From NCBI GenBank assembly GCA_003140235.1, contig PLJN01000097.1, positions 28,080 through 75,315 on the forward strand: a DNA stretch of 47,236 bases, in the 5' to 3' direction. Below are positions 7,998 through 15,919 of this stretch, in pieces (position 1 is the first letter of the stretch; every line of letters starts with the position of its first letter). A program made the translations under genes and the position numbers. This DNA comes from Acidobacteriaceae bacterium. GTDB taxonomy: Bacteria; Acidobacteriota; Terriglobia; Terriglobales; Acidobacteriaceae. The notes below the pieces were generated by a model, which was given only the letters and a program-made list of their open reading frames with translations, did not search any database and was not told the origin of the DNA.

Positions 7998-9217
7998 AAG
8001 AAAGGTCCCGCCCGGATAACGCTCCCGATGCGCCGCGCGAACTCGCGGGCCACTTCGCTCTTTCCCACCCCTGGCTGGCCGTGCAACACCAGCACCGACT
8101 CTTTTTCCGGGCTGCCGAGAAACTTAAGGACTTCATTCAAATCGTCTTCCCGGCCAATCAGCGGAAGTGTGCCCCGTGACCGCACGTTGCTGCGAAACTT
8201 GGGTAGAGAAGATGGTTTTACTGGAGCAGAGGGCGCTTGGACCGTTCCGGTGTCCGGCCCTGTCCGTCGTGGGATGGCGAAACTTCTCTCATAGCCCTGT
8301 TCGTCTTGGAAAAGACTGGGATCTACCGTCCATCTCTCCTTGGGCTTGTCTTCGTAGCGGGTTGGGAAAGCGACGACGTTCTGACCGTTCAGAGTGGCAT
8401 ACATGGCCCGGTTGGGCCATTTGCGCGTTTGGTAAGCGGCCCCGGCAGCACAATTGAGCGACTGTCCAAACGCAGAAGCAACTTGCTCGACCTCTGTTTC
8501 GTGGAGATGGCCGCGCAGAATAAAATCCACTTCCGCGTGCAGGCTGCTCTTAATGTTCGATCGCTCCAGATCGTTCAGCCAATCCAGCGGATGATGAATC
8601 AGGGCAATGTTCAGTTCGGCCCCGAGCTTTTTGAGCCGCTCCAGCGCATCCCCCAGAGCTCGACGCCCCACCACCAGCTTATTGTGGTCTTCATCATCCT
8701 GGCAGAACAGAGCGCTGTTGATGGGCAGAATCCCCAGCTTATGACCGCGTACTTCAACGGACTCAACTGGTCCGCAAGATGTTTTCCGAGGCCATTTCCG
8801 GATACCCTTGAAATAAGCGTCATGCCAGGACAAGAACGCACCCATTTTTTGCAAAAGATGAGGCTTTGGGCTAGCGGGAGCAAAGTACTTATCTGCTTCA
8901 TCCTCCGAGCTCAACGTGCGCGCCAGACCTACGCCCCGATCTCGGTCAACATCGTGGTTACCCGGAATGACGAAGAGCTTTTGCTTGTCCAGTTTTGCGG
9001 CATTCAGCAGATCATCAAATAACTTAGTTGCCAGTTTGTATTCTTCGGGCTTGCCGCCGTGCGCAATGTCTCCGGTGGCAAAGATCAGATCAGGAACGCG
9101 CCCCTTCTTGCGATAGTCTGCCACGGACCGGACCAGGGCCTTAAGCACGACATCGCGGTCATAAGGGTCGCCACCCCGGATGTGAAAATCCGAGATGTGC
9201 AGCCAGGTAACTTGCAT
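7937..9217 (-). CDS. Calcineurin-like metallophosphoesterase fused to the start of an NB-ARC domain
   Basis: Residues 1-300 are a metallophosphoesterase with all metal and active-site blocks: D10-F-H12, ATGD50, GNHD (86-89), HH (208-209) and GHLH (236-239). This family cleaves phosphodiesters or phosphomonoesters using two metals. A Pro/Ser-rich linker (about 318-345) leads to LIGREDDLNEV and the P-loop GQPGVGKS (380-387), the opening of an NB-ARC/STAND ATPase. After about residue 403 the sequence (PFFWMLPTERLRW...) loses family likeness because the frame changes. The enzyme is the likely effector and the ATPase and TPR parts the switch and sensor. ATG at 9217 has an AGG-rich ribosome site. 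No signal peptide: cytoplasmic. Anti-phage role is inference. Confidence 0.88.
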   Translation of the reverse strand: MQVTWLHISDFHIRGGDPYDRDVVLKALVRSVADYRKKGRVPDLIFATGDIAHGGKPEEYKLATKLFDDLLNAAKLDKQKLFVIPGNHDVDRDRGVGLARTLSSEDEADKYFAPASPKPHLLQKMGAFLSWHDAYFKGIRKWPRKTSCGPVESVEVRGHKLGILPINSALFCQDDEDHNKLVVGRRALGDALERLKKLGAELNIALIHHPLDWLNDLERSNIKSSLHAEVDFILRGHLHETEVEQVASAFGQSLNCAAGAAYQTRKWPNRAMYATLNGQNVVAFPTRYEDKPKERWTVDPSLFQDEQGYERSFAIPRRTGPDTGTVQAPSAPVKPSSLPKFRSNVRSRGTLPLIGREDDLNEVLKFLGSPEKESVLVLHGQPGVGKSEVAREFARRIGSVIRAGPFFWMLPTERLRWNSPRSVRPT

Positions 9218-9279
9218 TCGAACCTGCCTAGAACTCAGCTTAACGTAAGGGGATAAACGGACTTCTAATAGGTTCCGGC

Positions 9280-9301
9280 ATTATAGACCACGAATCGTGG
9301 T
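9280..9301 (-). promoter_or_regulatory. Promoter -10 box with adjoining operator-like palindrome for the MPE-NB-ARC-TPR operon
   Basis: On the minus strand a perfect TATAAT occupies 9285-9280, about 63 bases before the metallophosphoesterase ATG. Directly upstream is the 15-base palindrome ACCACGATTCGTGGT (9287-9301), which would fill the -10/-35 spacer. No good -35 is seen (TTGGAC is 20 bases away), which would suit an activator- or repressor-controlled promoter. The rest of 9302-9640 shows no gene or clear signal. Confidence 0.5.
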
Positions 9302-9640
9302 TACTGTCCAAGGGTTTCCTAAAACAAAGCTCGATGGAGGAAATTGGCGTATTCCACGAACAAAGAGTGCGCGAGATCAATCGTAGATCCTTACCGTGTT
9401 TTTCCCCCGGAACCTGCCCGAACCGCGTTTCAAAACCAGAAAAAGACCATTCGCATAAACCATTGAAAACATGGACAACTTAGCCGTTGACGTTGTCTGT
9501 GGCTTCGCGGTACCATCCGCGTCCTTTGGAGGATAGCACTTGGCAATTAGCACTTAGCCATGAGCCAAAGCTAAACCCAGAAGAACCCCGGAAAACCGGG
9601 CCGCCCAGGCGGATTGCCGAGAAGGTCTTTGAAAAATAGA

Positions 9641-9683
9641 GCAAGTGGCAATTAGCGAATGGCAATTGGCCAGACAAGAGCGG
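9641..9683. repeat. Dispersed AT-rich repeat (GGCAATTAGC family), copy 1
   Basis: GCAAGTGGCAATTAGCGAAT then GGCAATTGGCCAGACAAGAG; closely related to 31638-31681, sharing the TTGGCCAG(A/G)CAAGA end. A shorter related piece (TTGGCAATTAGCACTTAGCC) lies near 9541. Function unknown. Confidence 0.65.
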
Positions 9684-9741
9684 CCGAACAACCGTACTTA
9701 GCACTCAGCGCTGCACGGTACCGGGGGACAGGTCAGCAATT

Positions 9742-9936
9742 CAGGCGGACTGCCGCCTGGTTGCTTCCCTGTTAGTCCCTGTTCCGTCCCTGTTCGTTCC
9801 CTGTTACGAATGAGCCCCGCAAGTCATAAAACGCCATGGAATCAAGGGTTTAACTGTCTTCGGGGAGCAAAACGCGGCTTTTTCCCCTGTATTTTTCCCT
9901 GTTAACGGGAATTTCTAGCCCGAATTCTTCCCTGTT
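9742..9936. repeat. TCCCTGTT repeat cluster upstream of purD
   Basis: A 7-bp hairpin CAGGCGG-ACTG-CCGCCTG (9742-9759) precedes copies of TCCCTGTT at 9766, 9776, 9787 and 9798 (10-11 base step), a variant at 9883, and further copies at 9896 and 9929. Two of the later copies sit in TTCCCTGTTAACGGGAA-type palindromes. This fills most of the non-coding stretch before purD. It may be a dispersed repeat or a protein-binding array. Confidence 0.7.
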
Positions 9937-10025
9937 AGCGGGGATTATCAGGGCAGCAAAGTTAGGGGCGGGAAATGGAGGCTTACCCCACTGGTTATGA
10001 TTTATCCTCACTTGTTGGTTTTCCC

Positions 10026-11303
10026 ATGAAAATTCTGGTCATTGGCGGTGGAGGACGGGAGCACGCCCTGGTGTGGAAACTGCGCCAGTCGCCGCGCGTG
10101 TCGCAGGTATTCTGTCTGCCGGGAAATGGCGGGATATGTGATGACGCAAGCTGCGTGCCAGGCGATCCTAAGAATATTGAGGCTCTGGTTGCGGCGGCGC
10201 ACCAGGTTGAAGCCGATATCACTGTGGTTGGCCCGGAGTTGCCGCTTTCGCTGGGCGTGGTTGACGAATTTACGCGGCGTGGGCTGAAGATTTTTGGTCC
10301 TACACAGGCGGCGGCGCAGTTGGAGTCGAGCAAGAGCTTTGCCAAGGAATTCATGCAGCGTCACCAGATACCCACGGCGCACTATGCGGTCTGCGTGAAT
10401 GAAGATGAATTGCGGAAATCGCTCAGTCTATTTTCCGCGCCGGTGGTGGTCAAGGCGGACGGTTTGGCGGCGGGCAAAGGCGTGGTGATTGCCGCGACCA
10501 AAGAAGAAGCCGCAACGGCCGGCGCGGACATGCTCAGCGGCAAGCTTTTGGGCGCGCCTTGCGAGCGGGTGGTGCTGGAAGAATTTCTTGAAGGCGAAGA
10601 AGTTTCGTTCCTGGTGGTGAGCGATGGCGAACGCGTGGCGCCGCTGGTGGCCGCTCAGGACCACAAACGCGTGGGCGATGGAGATACTGGCACCAACACC
10701 GGCGGCATGGGCGCTTACTCGACCGACACGCTGATTGACGCGGCGATGGTGGAGTGGTTGTTGCATCACATTGCCCGTCCGGTAATTGCGGGGATGAAGG
10801 AAGAAGGCGTGGAGTATCGTGGCGTGCTCTATTGTGGTTTGATGATGACGGCGCGCGGCCCCATGGTGCTGGAATTTAATTGCCGCCTGGGCGATCCGGA
10901 AACCCAGGCGGTACTTATGCGGTTGGAGAGTGGATTGCTTGAAGCGATTGAAGAGTCGATTGAAGGACGCATCAGTGACAACGTGTTTCAATGGTCGGCC
11001 GACGCTTCGTGTTGCGTGGTGGTGGCTTCCGGCGGATATCCCGGCAGCTTTCTTGCCGGTAAAAAGATTTCCGGACTCGATCGCGCGGCGCAGTTGGAGA
11101 ACGTAAAAGTCTTTCATGCCGGGACCACGCGTCGCGACGGCGGCATTTACTCGAGCGGCGGACGCGTGCTCGGCGTGACGGCGCGGGCCGCGCGCCTCGA
11201 AGACGCCATTGCCAAAGCGTATGAAGCTGTAGGATTGATTCAGTTTGAAGATATGCACTACCGCAAAGATATTGGCGCGCGTGCGCTACGATCGTCTTTG
11301 TAG
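10026..11303 (+). CDS. purD: Phosphoribosylamine-glycine ligase
   Basis: Second step of purine synthesis: joins glycine to phosphoribosylamine with ATP, giving GAR. 425 residues, the usual PurD length. The family N terminus MKILVIGGGGREHALVWKL fixes the ATG at 10026; the in-frame ATG at 9975 would add 17 unlike residues, although it has a purine-rich stretch before it. ATP-grasp features include VVVKADGLAAGKGVV, DHKRVGDGDTGTNTGGMGAY and EFNCRLGDPETQAVL. purE follows 208 bases later, separated by a long inverted repeat, so the two may not share one simple transcript. The strong spacing of TCCCTGTT copies upstream is the only possible regulatory signal seen. Confidence 0.97.
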   Translation: MKILVIGGGGREHALVWKLRQSPRVSQVFCLPGNGGICDDASCVPGDPKNIEALVAAAHQVEADITVVGPELPLSLGVVDEFTRRGLKIFGPTQAAAQLESSKSFAKEFMQRHQIPTAHYAVCVNEDELRKSLSLFSAPVVVKADGLAAGKGVVIAATKEEAATAGADMLSGKLLGAPCERVVLEEFLEGEEVSFLVVSDGERVAPLVAAQDHKRVGDGDTGTNTGGMGAYSTDTLIDAAMVEWLLHHIARPVIAGMKEEGVEYRGVLYCGLMMTARGPMVLEFNCRLGDPETQAVLMRLESGLLEAIEESIEGRISDNVFQWSADASCCVVVASGGYPGSFLAGKKISGLDRAAQLENVKVFHAGTTRRDGGIYSSGGRVLGVTARAARLEDAIAKAYEAVGLIQFEDMHYRKDIGARALRSSL

Positions 11304-11318
11304 AGTAAAGATGTCAAA

Positions 11319-11475
11319 ACCTTTGAAACACAGAGGAAAGGAGGAAACAGAGGATTTGTTGATTGTCTAAATTTGGATAGCTGGGTAATTTAAATTCCGG
11401 CGACGATGGCAATTTTGACATTTCTGGAAAATTTCTCCCTCTGCTCCCTCTGTTCCTCTGTGTTTCAAAGATTTT
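11319..11475. repeat. Inverted repeat between purD and purE
   Basis: TTTGAAACACAGAGGAA (11322-11338) and its perfect 17-base complement (11453-11469), continuing imperfectly inward as GGAGGAAACAGAGG against CCCTCTGCTCCCTCTG. It lies in the purD-purE gap and would form a long stem if transcribed. It has the look of a dispersed acidobacterial intergenic repeat or miniature element; I see no second copy in this window. Confidence 0.75.
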
Positions 11476-11511
11476 GCTGTCAGCCGCATATGAAGAGAGG
11501 TCAAATAGATC

Positions 11512-12030
11512 ATGTCTGAAAGCCCCCTTGTTGCCATTGTGATGGGATCGGATTCCGACCTGGAAATCATGAATGAAGCTGCCAAGAGTCTGGACGACTT
11601 TGGCATTTCGTATGAAATCGACATTGCCTCGGCGCACCGTTCGCCCGCGCGGACGTCGGAGTTCGCGCGCACGGCTGCCAGCCGCGGCATTAAGGTGATC
11701 ATCGCCGGCGCCGGCGGGGCCGCGCATCTTGCCGGAGTAATCGCAGCGGAAACGACGCTGCCCGTGATTGGCGTGCCGATTCCTTCCACGGCCCTGAACG
11801 GCATGGATTCGCTGCTGTCCATTGTGCAGATGCCGGCGGGCATTCCCGTGGCCACTGTGGCTATTGGTAAAGCTGGCGCTACCAATGCCGGCATTCTCGC
11901 CGCGCAGATCATCGGGCTGAGCAACAAGTCCGTCGCGGACAAGTTGAACCTGCTCAAAGTGAAACTGGCGCAAAGCGTGGAAGAAAAATCACAGAAGCTC
12001 CAGCAAGCGCGCAAGCAACGGTCCTCATAA
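11512..12030 (+). CDS. purE: N5-carboxyaminoimidazole ribonucleotide mutase
   Basis: Rearranges N5-CAIR to CAIR in purine synthesis (class I PurE). 172 residues. Family blocks: [11 protein letters not shown] at the N terminus (substrate phosphate loop), SAHRSP (catalytic His), [17 protein letters not shown], and PVIGVPI followed by a [20 protein letters not shown] segment. The ribosome site is GAGAGG upstream of the ATG. PurK, which makes the N5-CAIR substrate, is not next to it here, so it must be elsewhere or replaced. kdsB starts seven bases after the stop, so the two are probably co-transcribed although unrelated in pathway. Confidence 0.97.
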   Translation: MSESPLVAIVMGSDSDLEIMNEAAKSLDDFGISYEIDIASAHRSPARTSEFARTAASRGIKVIIAGAGGAAHLAGVIAAETTLPVIGVPIPSTALNGMDSLLSIVQMPAGIPVATVAIGKAGATNAGILAAQIIGLSNKSVADKLNLLKVKLAQSVEEKSQKLQQARKQRSS

Positions 12031-12037
12031 GTTTTCC

Positions 12038-12781
12038 ATGGCGAATCCTTTTCAGGCGATAGCCATTATTCCGGCGCGGCTGGGTTCTACCCGGCTGGCG
12101 CGCAAAGTACTGCGCCCTATTGCCGGCAAGCCCATGCTGGCACACGTGTATGAGGCTGCAAAGAAATCTCCGCTGTTGCGGGACGTGATTATCGCTACCG
12201 ACTCAGACGAAATCATGGCCGTGGCCCGCGCGAACGGCTGGAAAGCGGAGATGACGTCCGCGCAGCACCATAGCGGGACGGACCGTGTGCACGAAGTTGC
12301 ACAGCGTGTGGCAGCAGATGTGTATGTAAACATCCAAAGCGACGAGCCGCTGGCGCGGCCTGAACATCTGGAAGCGCTGCTGCGACCCATGGCGTTCGAG
12401 GAAGTCATGGTCTCGACCATTAAGACACCCTGCCCGCCCGAGGACGTGAACAATCCCAACGCCGTAAAAGTGGTGACTGCCAAAAGCGGGCGCGCGCTGT
12501 ATTTTTCGCGCTCGACCATTCCTTTTGATCGCGATCAAACCGGCGGTGTTCAGTACTTCAAGCACCTCGGGTTCTACGCCTATCGCAAATTGGCTCTGGA
12601 CCATTTCTGCAACCTTCCTGAATCCAAGCTCGAAGCGTCGGAACGGCTGGAGCAACTGCGCTTTCTCGACAACGGCATTGACATCTATGTGGCCGAAACA
12701 CCTTTCAATACCGTGGGCGTCGACACCGAAGAAGACTTGCAGCGAGTTGAACGCATGATCCTCGGGAGGGCAAAGCCATGA
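12038..12781 (+). CDS. kdsB: 3-deoxy-manno-octulosonate cytidylyltransferase
   Basis: Activates Kdo to CMP-Kdo for lipopolysaccharide inner-core synthesis, so the organism is an LPS-bearing diderm. 247 residues. Visible: IIPARLGSTRLARKVLRPIAGKPML (nucleotide-binding loop), DSDEIMAVARANG, and HHSGTDRVHEVAQR, the KdsB hallmark, then IQSDEPL and a YFSRSTIPFDRD block. The start ATG follows purE by seven bases. Its stop overlaps an ATG (ATGA, 12778-12781) that would be the natural start of the next, propeller gene. Confidence 0.96.
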   Translation: MANPFQAIAIIPARLGSTRLARKVLRPIAGKPMLAHVYEAAKKSPLLRDVIIATDSDEIMAVARANGWKAEMTSAQHHSGTDRVHEVAQRVAADVYVNIQSDEPLARPEHLEALLRPMAFEEVMVSTIKTPCPPEDVNNPNAVKVVTAKSGRALYFSRSTIPFDRDQTGGVQYFKHLGFYAYRKLALDHFCNLPESKLEASERLEQLRFLDNGIDIYVAETPFNTVGVDTEEDLQRVERMILGRAKP

Positions 12782-12844
12782 AGATGACGACGATCATCAG
12801 AGTTCTGCTCGGCCATTGTTGTTCTGAACCTGGTTTTTCTGAAC
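12778..12844 (+). other. Frame-shifted signal-anchor leader of the YncE-like gene
   Basis: The ATG at 12778 overlaps the kdsB stop and reads MKMTTIIRVLL. A +1 shift near 12809-12812 (CTGCTCGGCC) then gives AIVVLNLVFLNLLLFSA, a good hydrophobic leader that runs straight into the propeller frame. Without the shift the ATG frame ends in junk after about 60 codons. A one-base insertion or an assembly error explains it best. Confidence 0.65.
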
Positions 12845-13780
12845 TTGCTGCTGTTCTCCGCGGAAACGACCAAGCACGTGCTGCTGGTGCTCAGCAAACC
12901 TGGGGCCAAGCTGCTGATTGTTGATGTGGACTCGAAGAAGGTCATCGGCGAAGTGCCCGTGGGAACTGCGCCGCACGAGGTGGCCGTATCGGCGGACGGC
13001 AACTTTGCGTTTGTCGCCAACTACGGCGACCAGACACCCGGATCCACGTTGTCAGTGATTGATCTCGCCACGCGGAAAGAAGTTCGCCGCAAGAACCTGG
13101 GCGCGCTGCGCCGGCCGCATGGCATCGTGGAGAGCCACGGCAAAATCTACTTTACTGCCGAGATCAACAAAGTAGTTGTCCGTTACGATCCGGCAACGGA
13201 CAGCATTGACTGGCTCCAGGGCACCGGGCAAAACGTGACTCACATGATCGTGATCACGGCGGACGAGCGCAAAATATTCACGGCCAACATTGGCTCCGAT
13301 TCGGTCAGCGTGATCACAACGACGGGCAACGGACAGAACTGGCGCGTGGCCCAGATTGCAGTCGGCAAGCGTCCCGAGGGAATTGATATGTCGCCGGACC
13401 AAAAAGAAGTCTGGACGGCGCACTCGGGCGATGGTGGTGTGAGCATCATTGACGTGGAGACCGAAAAAGTGAAAGAGACGCTTCTCGGGCTCACCAAACA
13501 TTCCAACCGGCTCAAATTCACGCCGGATGGCAAGCTGGTGCTCATCTCTGATCCGGAGTCCAATCAAGTCCTGGCGATCGAGAGCAACACGTGGCGGCTG
13601 GCGAAGAGAATTTCCGTCTGCGCCGGGCCGCTGGGCATTCAGATGTCACCAGACAGCAAGCTGGCATACGTTGCCTGTGGCGGAGCCGGACAAATCGGGA
13701 TTATTGATCTGGAATCGCTCACACAGACTGGAGCTATTGATGTTGGCCCTGGACCTGATGGAATGGCGTGGGTGAAGTAG
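12845..13780 (+). CDS. YncE/YVTN-family beta-propeller protein
   Basis: Seven-bladed propeller of the YncE type, usually periplasmic; substrate unknown. 311 residues from the first usable codon in the frame (TTG at 12845). Repeated blade motifs of about 40 residues: VIGEVPVGTAPHEVAVSADG, KIFTANIGSDSVSVI, VAQIAVGKRPEGIDMSPD, VWTAHSGDGGVSIIDV and VGPGPDGMAW. The true N terminus is probably the leader at 12778-12844, which is out of frame, so export would be lost if the sequence is right. It ends a purE-kdsB-propeller run; the inverted repeat after it separates it from the convergent M48 gene. Confidence 0.85.
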   Translation: MLLFSAETTKHVLLVLSKPGAKLLIVDVDSKKVIGEVPVGTAPHEVAVSADGNFAFVANYGDQTPGSTLSVIDLATRKEVRRKNLGALRRPHGIVESHGKIYFTAEINKVVVRYDPATDSIDWLQGTGQNVTHMIVITADERKIFTANIGSDSVSVITTTGNGQNWRVAQIAVGKRPEGIDMSPDQKEVWTAHSGDGGVSIIDVETEKVKETLLGLTKHSNRLKFTPDGKLVLISDPESNQVLAIESNTWRLAKRISVCAGPLGIQMSPDSKLAYVACGGAGQIGIIDLESLTQTGAIDVGPGPDGMAWVK

Positions 13781-13789
13781 CGGACTGCC

Positions 13790-13906
13790 AAAAACCTTAC
13801 CGCTGATGACGCAGATGGCGCTGATTAAGCAAGCGGTTCGGATAGCTACACGCTCAACATGAATTCGCCCAATCAGCGTGATCAGCGCTATCAGTGGTAA
13901 ATTTTT
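13790..13906. repeat. Intergenic inverted repeat, CCTTACCGCTGAT family, copy 2
   Basis: Left arm 13790-13826 (AAAAACCTTACCGCTGATGA onward) pairs imperfectly with 13871-13906 (AATCAGCGTGATCAGCGCTA onward). The outer sequence matches the copy at 1888-2004 almost exactly while the centre differs. It sits between convergent stops, where it could end transcription from both sides. Confidence 0.8.
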
Positions 13907-13923
13907 GATTCGTGAAGCGTGAT

Positions 13924-15078
13924 CTACGAAGCCAGCTTAGGCTGATTTTTCGTGGCCCAGAGTTGGGCTGCGGCGATCCGTTTGGAGACCGGAGGGTGCG
14001 AGTGGAACAGGACTTCGATCAGCCGTGAAGGCTGGCTTTCACTCAGGTTTTGCTGGTTGAGTTTTTGCATTGCGCTGATATAAGGAGCAATGCTGGGCAC
14101 CGACTTCCAGCAGTAAAGATCGGCCTGGCGCTCGTTGAAACGGGAATAAGCATTCAGCGCCGGCATTAGCAGCATGGAGAGGATGGTGGAAACCAGCACC
14201 AGCAGAGGCAAGTCGGCAAAATCGGTGATGCCCTGAAACATGTGTCTTTGGTGGACCACGAAATCCAGAACACGGTGGGCCGCCCAGAAACCGGCCAGAG
14301 TTACGGCCGCTTCCACCAGAATTGATTTGAAGATGTGGCCATGTACGTGATGCCCCAGTTCGTGGGCCAGCACCGCTTCTATTTCATCATTGTCGTAGTT
14401 CTGCAGCAGGGTATCGGCCAGGATAATGCGGCGCGTGTTGCCCAGACCGGTGAGAGCTGCGTTGGCTTTCTTACTTTTTTCTGAAAGCTTCCATTCGTAC
14501 ACGCCGCGAATACGCGTACCGGCACGTTCACCCAGGCGCAGCAAACGTAACTTCAAATCTTCATTCTGCAAAGGAGCAAACTTATAGAAAAGCGGAAGCA
14601 GCACAACCGGTGCGATTTGGGCCATGAGAACAAACAGTCCCAGGCAGACGATCCAGGCGATGATCCACCAATGTTCCGGCGAGAACCGCATCAGTGAATA
14701 GACGATTTCAGCCAGGCCCGCAGCGATGACCAATCCCAGGAGCCATCCCTTGAGTTCGTCCCACAACCACGAGCCGAATCTCTGGTTGGAAAGATGAAAG
14801 CGATGTTCCAGGCGAAAGCTGTAGAAATCCAGACCAATTCCCAGCAGCTTGCTGATCACACTTAGCATGAGGACGTAGATGAACAGCTGCAGCCAGTAGT
14901 GGTTCTCGGCAGCATTTACGGAAAGAGAAGCGAGCTTACTGGTCCATCCGGTCGTCAGCAGGAGGATGAGCAAACCGAGATTCACGGCCAGGTCGCTCAT
15001 CTCCAGAAAGCGTTTGACGCGGTTGTACTCGTGCGCGCCTGCGCTATCTGGCTGGGGACTTGAATCAGGCAAGCTCAT
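13924..15078 (-). CDS. M48 family (CaaX prenyl protease 1/Ste24-like) membrane metallopeptidase
   Basis: Zinc endopeptidase of the inner membrane, probably in protein quality control in bacteria. 384 residues with hydrophobic segments near 31-46, 61-85, 112-130, 137-165, and two after the active site (about 255-270 and 290-315). The zinc site is HELGH (H239, E240, H243), with the third ligand in FNERQADLYCW. It is preceded by the Ste24-type block KKANAALTGLGNTRRIILADTLL. The ATG overlaps the stop of the upstream bicupin gene (ATGA), so the two form an operon. Substrate unknown. Confidence 0.93.
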   Translation of the reverse strand: MSLPDSSPQPDSAGAHEYNRVKRFLEMSDLAVNLGLLILLLTTGWTSKLASLSVNAAENHYWLQLFIYVLMLSVISKLLGIGLDFYSFRLEHRFHLSNQRFGSWLWDELKGWLLGLVIAAGLAEIVYSLMRFSPEHWWIIAWIVCLGLFVLMAQIAPVVLLPLFYKFAPLQNEDLKLRLLRLGERAGTRIRGVYEWKLSEKSKKANAALTGLGNTRRIILADTLLQNYDNDEIEAVLAHELGHHVHGHIFKSILVEAAVTLAGFWAAHRVLDFVVHQRHMFQGITDFADLPLLVLVSTILSMLLMPALNAYSRFNERQADLYCWKSVPSIAPYISAMQKLNQQNLSESQPSRLIEVLFHSHPPVSKRIAAAQLWATKNQPKLAS

Positions 15079-15821
15079 GGATGGACATGGTCAGGCGTTA
15101 TCGCCGGTTGGTTGGTGAATTCCAGAGTCATCAATCGCGCGGGCTGCGTACCAACGTTGGTCAGCGAATGGACTACCGGAGGTATCCACTTAACGTCTCC
15201 GACGGCGCCGTGGATGGTTGTTTCGGCGCCGCCTTTTATTTTCTGTCTTATGTCAAAGTCTGAAACAGCAACAGCCAGATGCGGTGTGGTATGTGTATGT
15301 TCGGCGTACTTCGCGCCCGGCGGTAAAAGAACGGAGACCATTCTCCACTGGTCGGAGAGATAGAGAATCTCCGCGGTGGGACAAGCCGCTTTGTCGGCGG
15401 AACCGCAAGGCAGAGGAATTGTGCACGACTCCGTGCACGCGTGCGCTCCGGTCGAAGGCTGGAGCAGTTCAATCGTGCTGTTGTGAAAAGGATGGTCGCT
15501 GCTGTTGTTGGTGACGGAATGGGCAAAACCGCCCTTGACGAACCTGACTTGTCCATCGCGCAGAAGCTGTGGGGCCGGCTTTTCGCCAACTTTGTTGTTG
15601 ATAATGTCGGCATCACCCAACCCTACAGAGAAGTAGTCGTAATTGTGTTGATGCACCAGCGTTGTGGTCTTGACTGGAGCAATTACGTTGAAAGCGCGCA
15701 CCCACTCGTTTTGAAAAACCAGATGGTGGCTGGGTTCCGATGTAATTTGCACCACGGAAGGCTGCTGGGCGAACGCAACAAATGCAACAAGGAGAAGGGA
15801 GCTCTTGAGGGTATTCAGCAT
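15075..15821 (-). CDS. Exported bicupin-domain protein
   Basis: 248 residues starting with a signal peptide (SLLLVAFVAFA, cleavage before QQP). Two cupin halves are visible: the first around residues 25-110, with HQHNYDYFSVG and GGFAHSV; the second around 155-240, with HTHTTPHLAVAV and PPVVHSLTN. These His clusters are typical metal ligands. Between them is a Cys-bearing loop (CTESCTIPLPCG...AACP), which may form disulfides in the periplasm. Reaction unknown: cupins include dioxygenases, isomerases and simple binding proteins. It lies directly upstream of, and overlaps by four bases, the M48 peptidase gene. Confidence 0.8.
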   Translation of the reverse strand: MLNTLKSSLLLVAFVAFAQQPSVVQITSEPSHHLVFQNEWVRAFNVIAPVKTTTLVHQHNYDYFSVGLGDADIINNKVGEKPAPQLLRDGQVRFVKGGFAHSVTNNSSDHPFHNSTIELLQPSTGAHACTESCTIPLPCGSADKAACPTAEILYLSDQWRMVSVLLPPGAKYAEHTHTTPHLAVAVSDFDIRQKIKGGAETTIHGAVGDVKWIPPVVHSLTNVGTQPARLMTLEFTNQPAITPDHVHP

Positions 15822-15919
15822 CTCTGGTTTCTTGTGACCTCAACGTTGGAGTTCCGCCACGACGCGGCCTATACAGCCGGGGCCTTTGGCGATGAGTACC
15901 GGTCGCTCTTGAAGGTGCT

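Noticed and set aside
7995-8020. Programmed -1 frameshift
   Set aside because: No convincing X XXY YYZ slippery site or downstream pseudoknot seen; mutation or sequence error is simpler.
10428-11258. Long minus-strand open frame across purD
   Set aside because: Shadow of purD; no protein features and no ribosome site.
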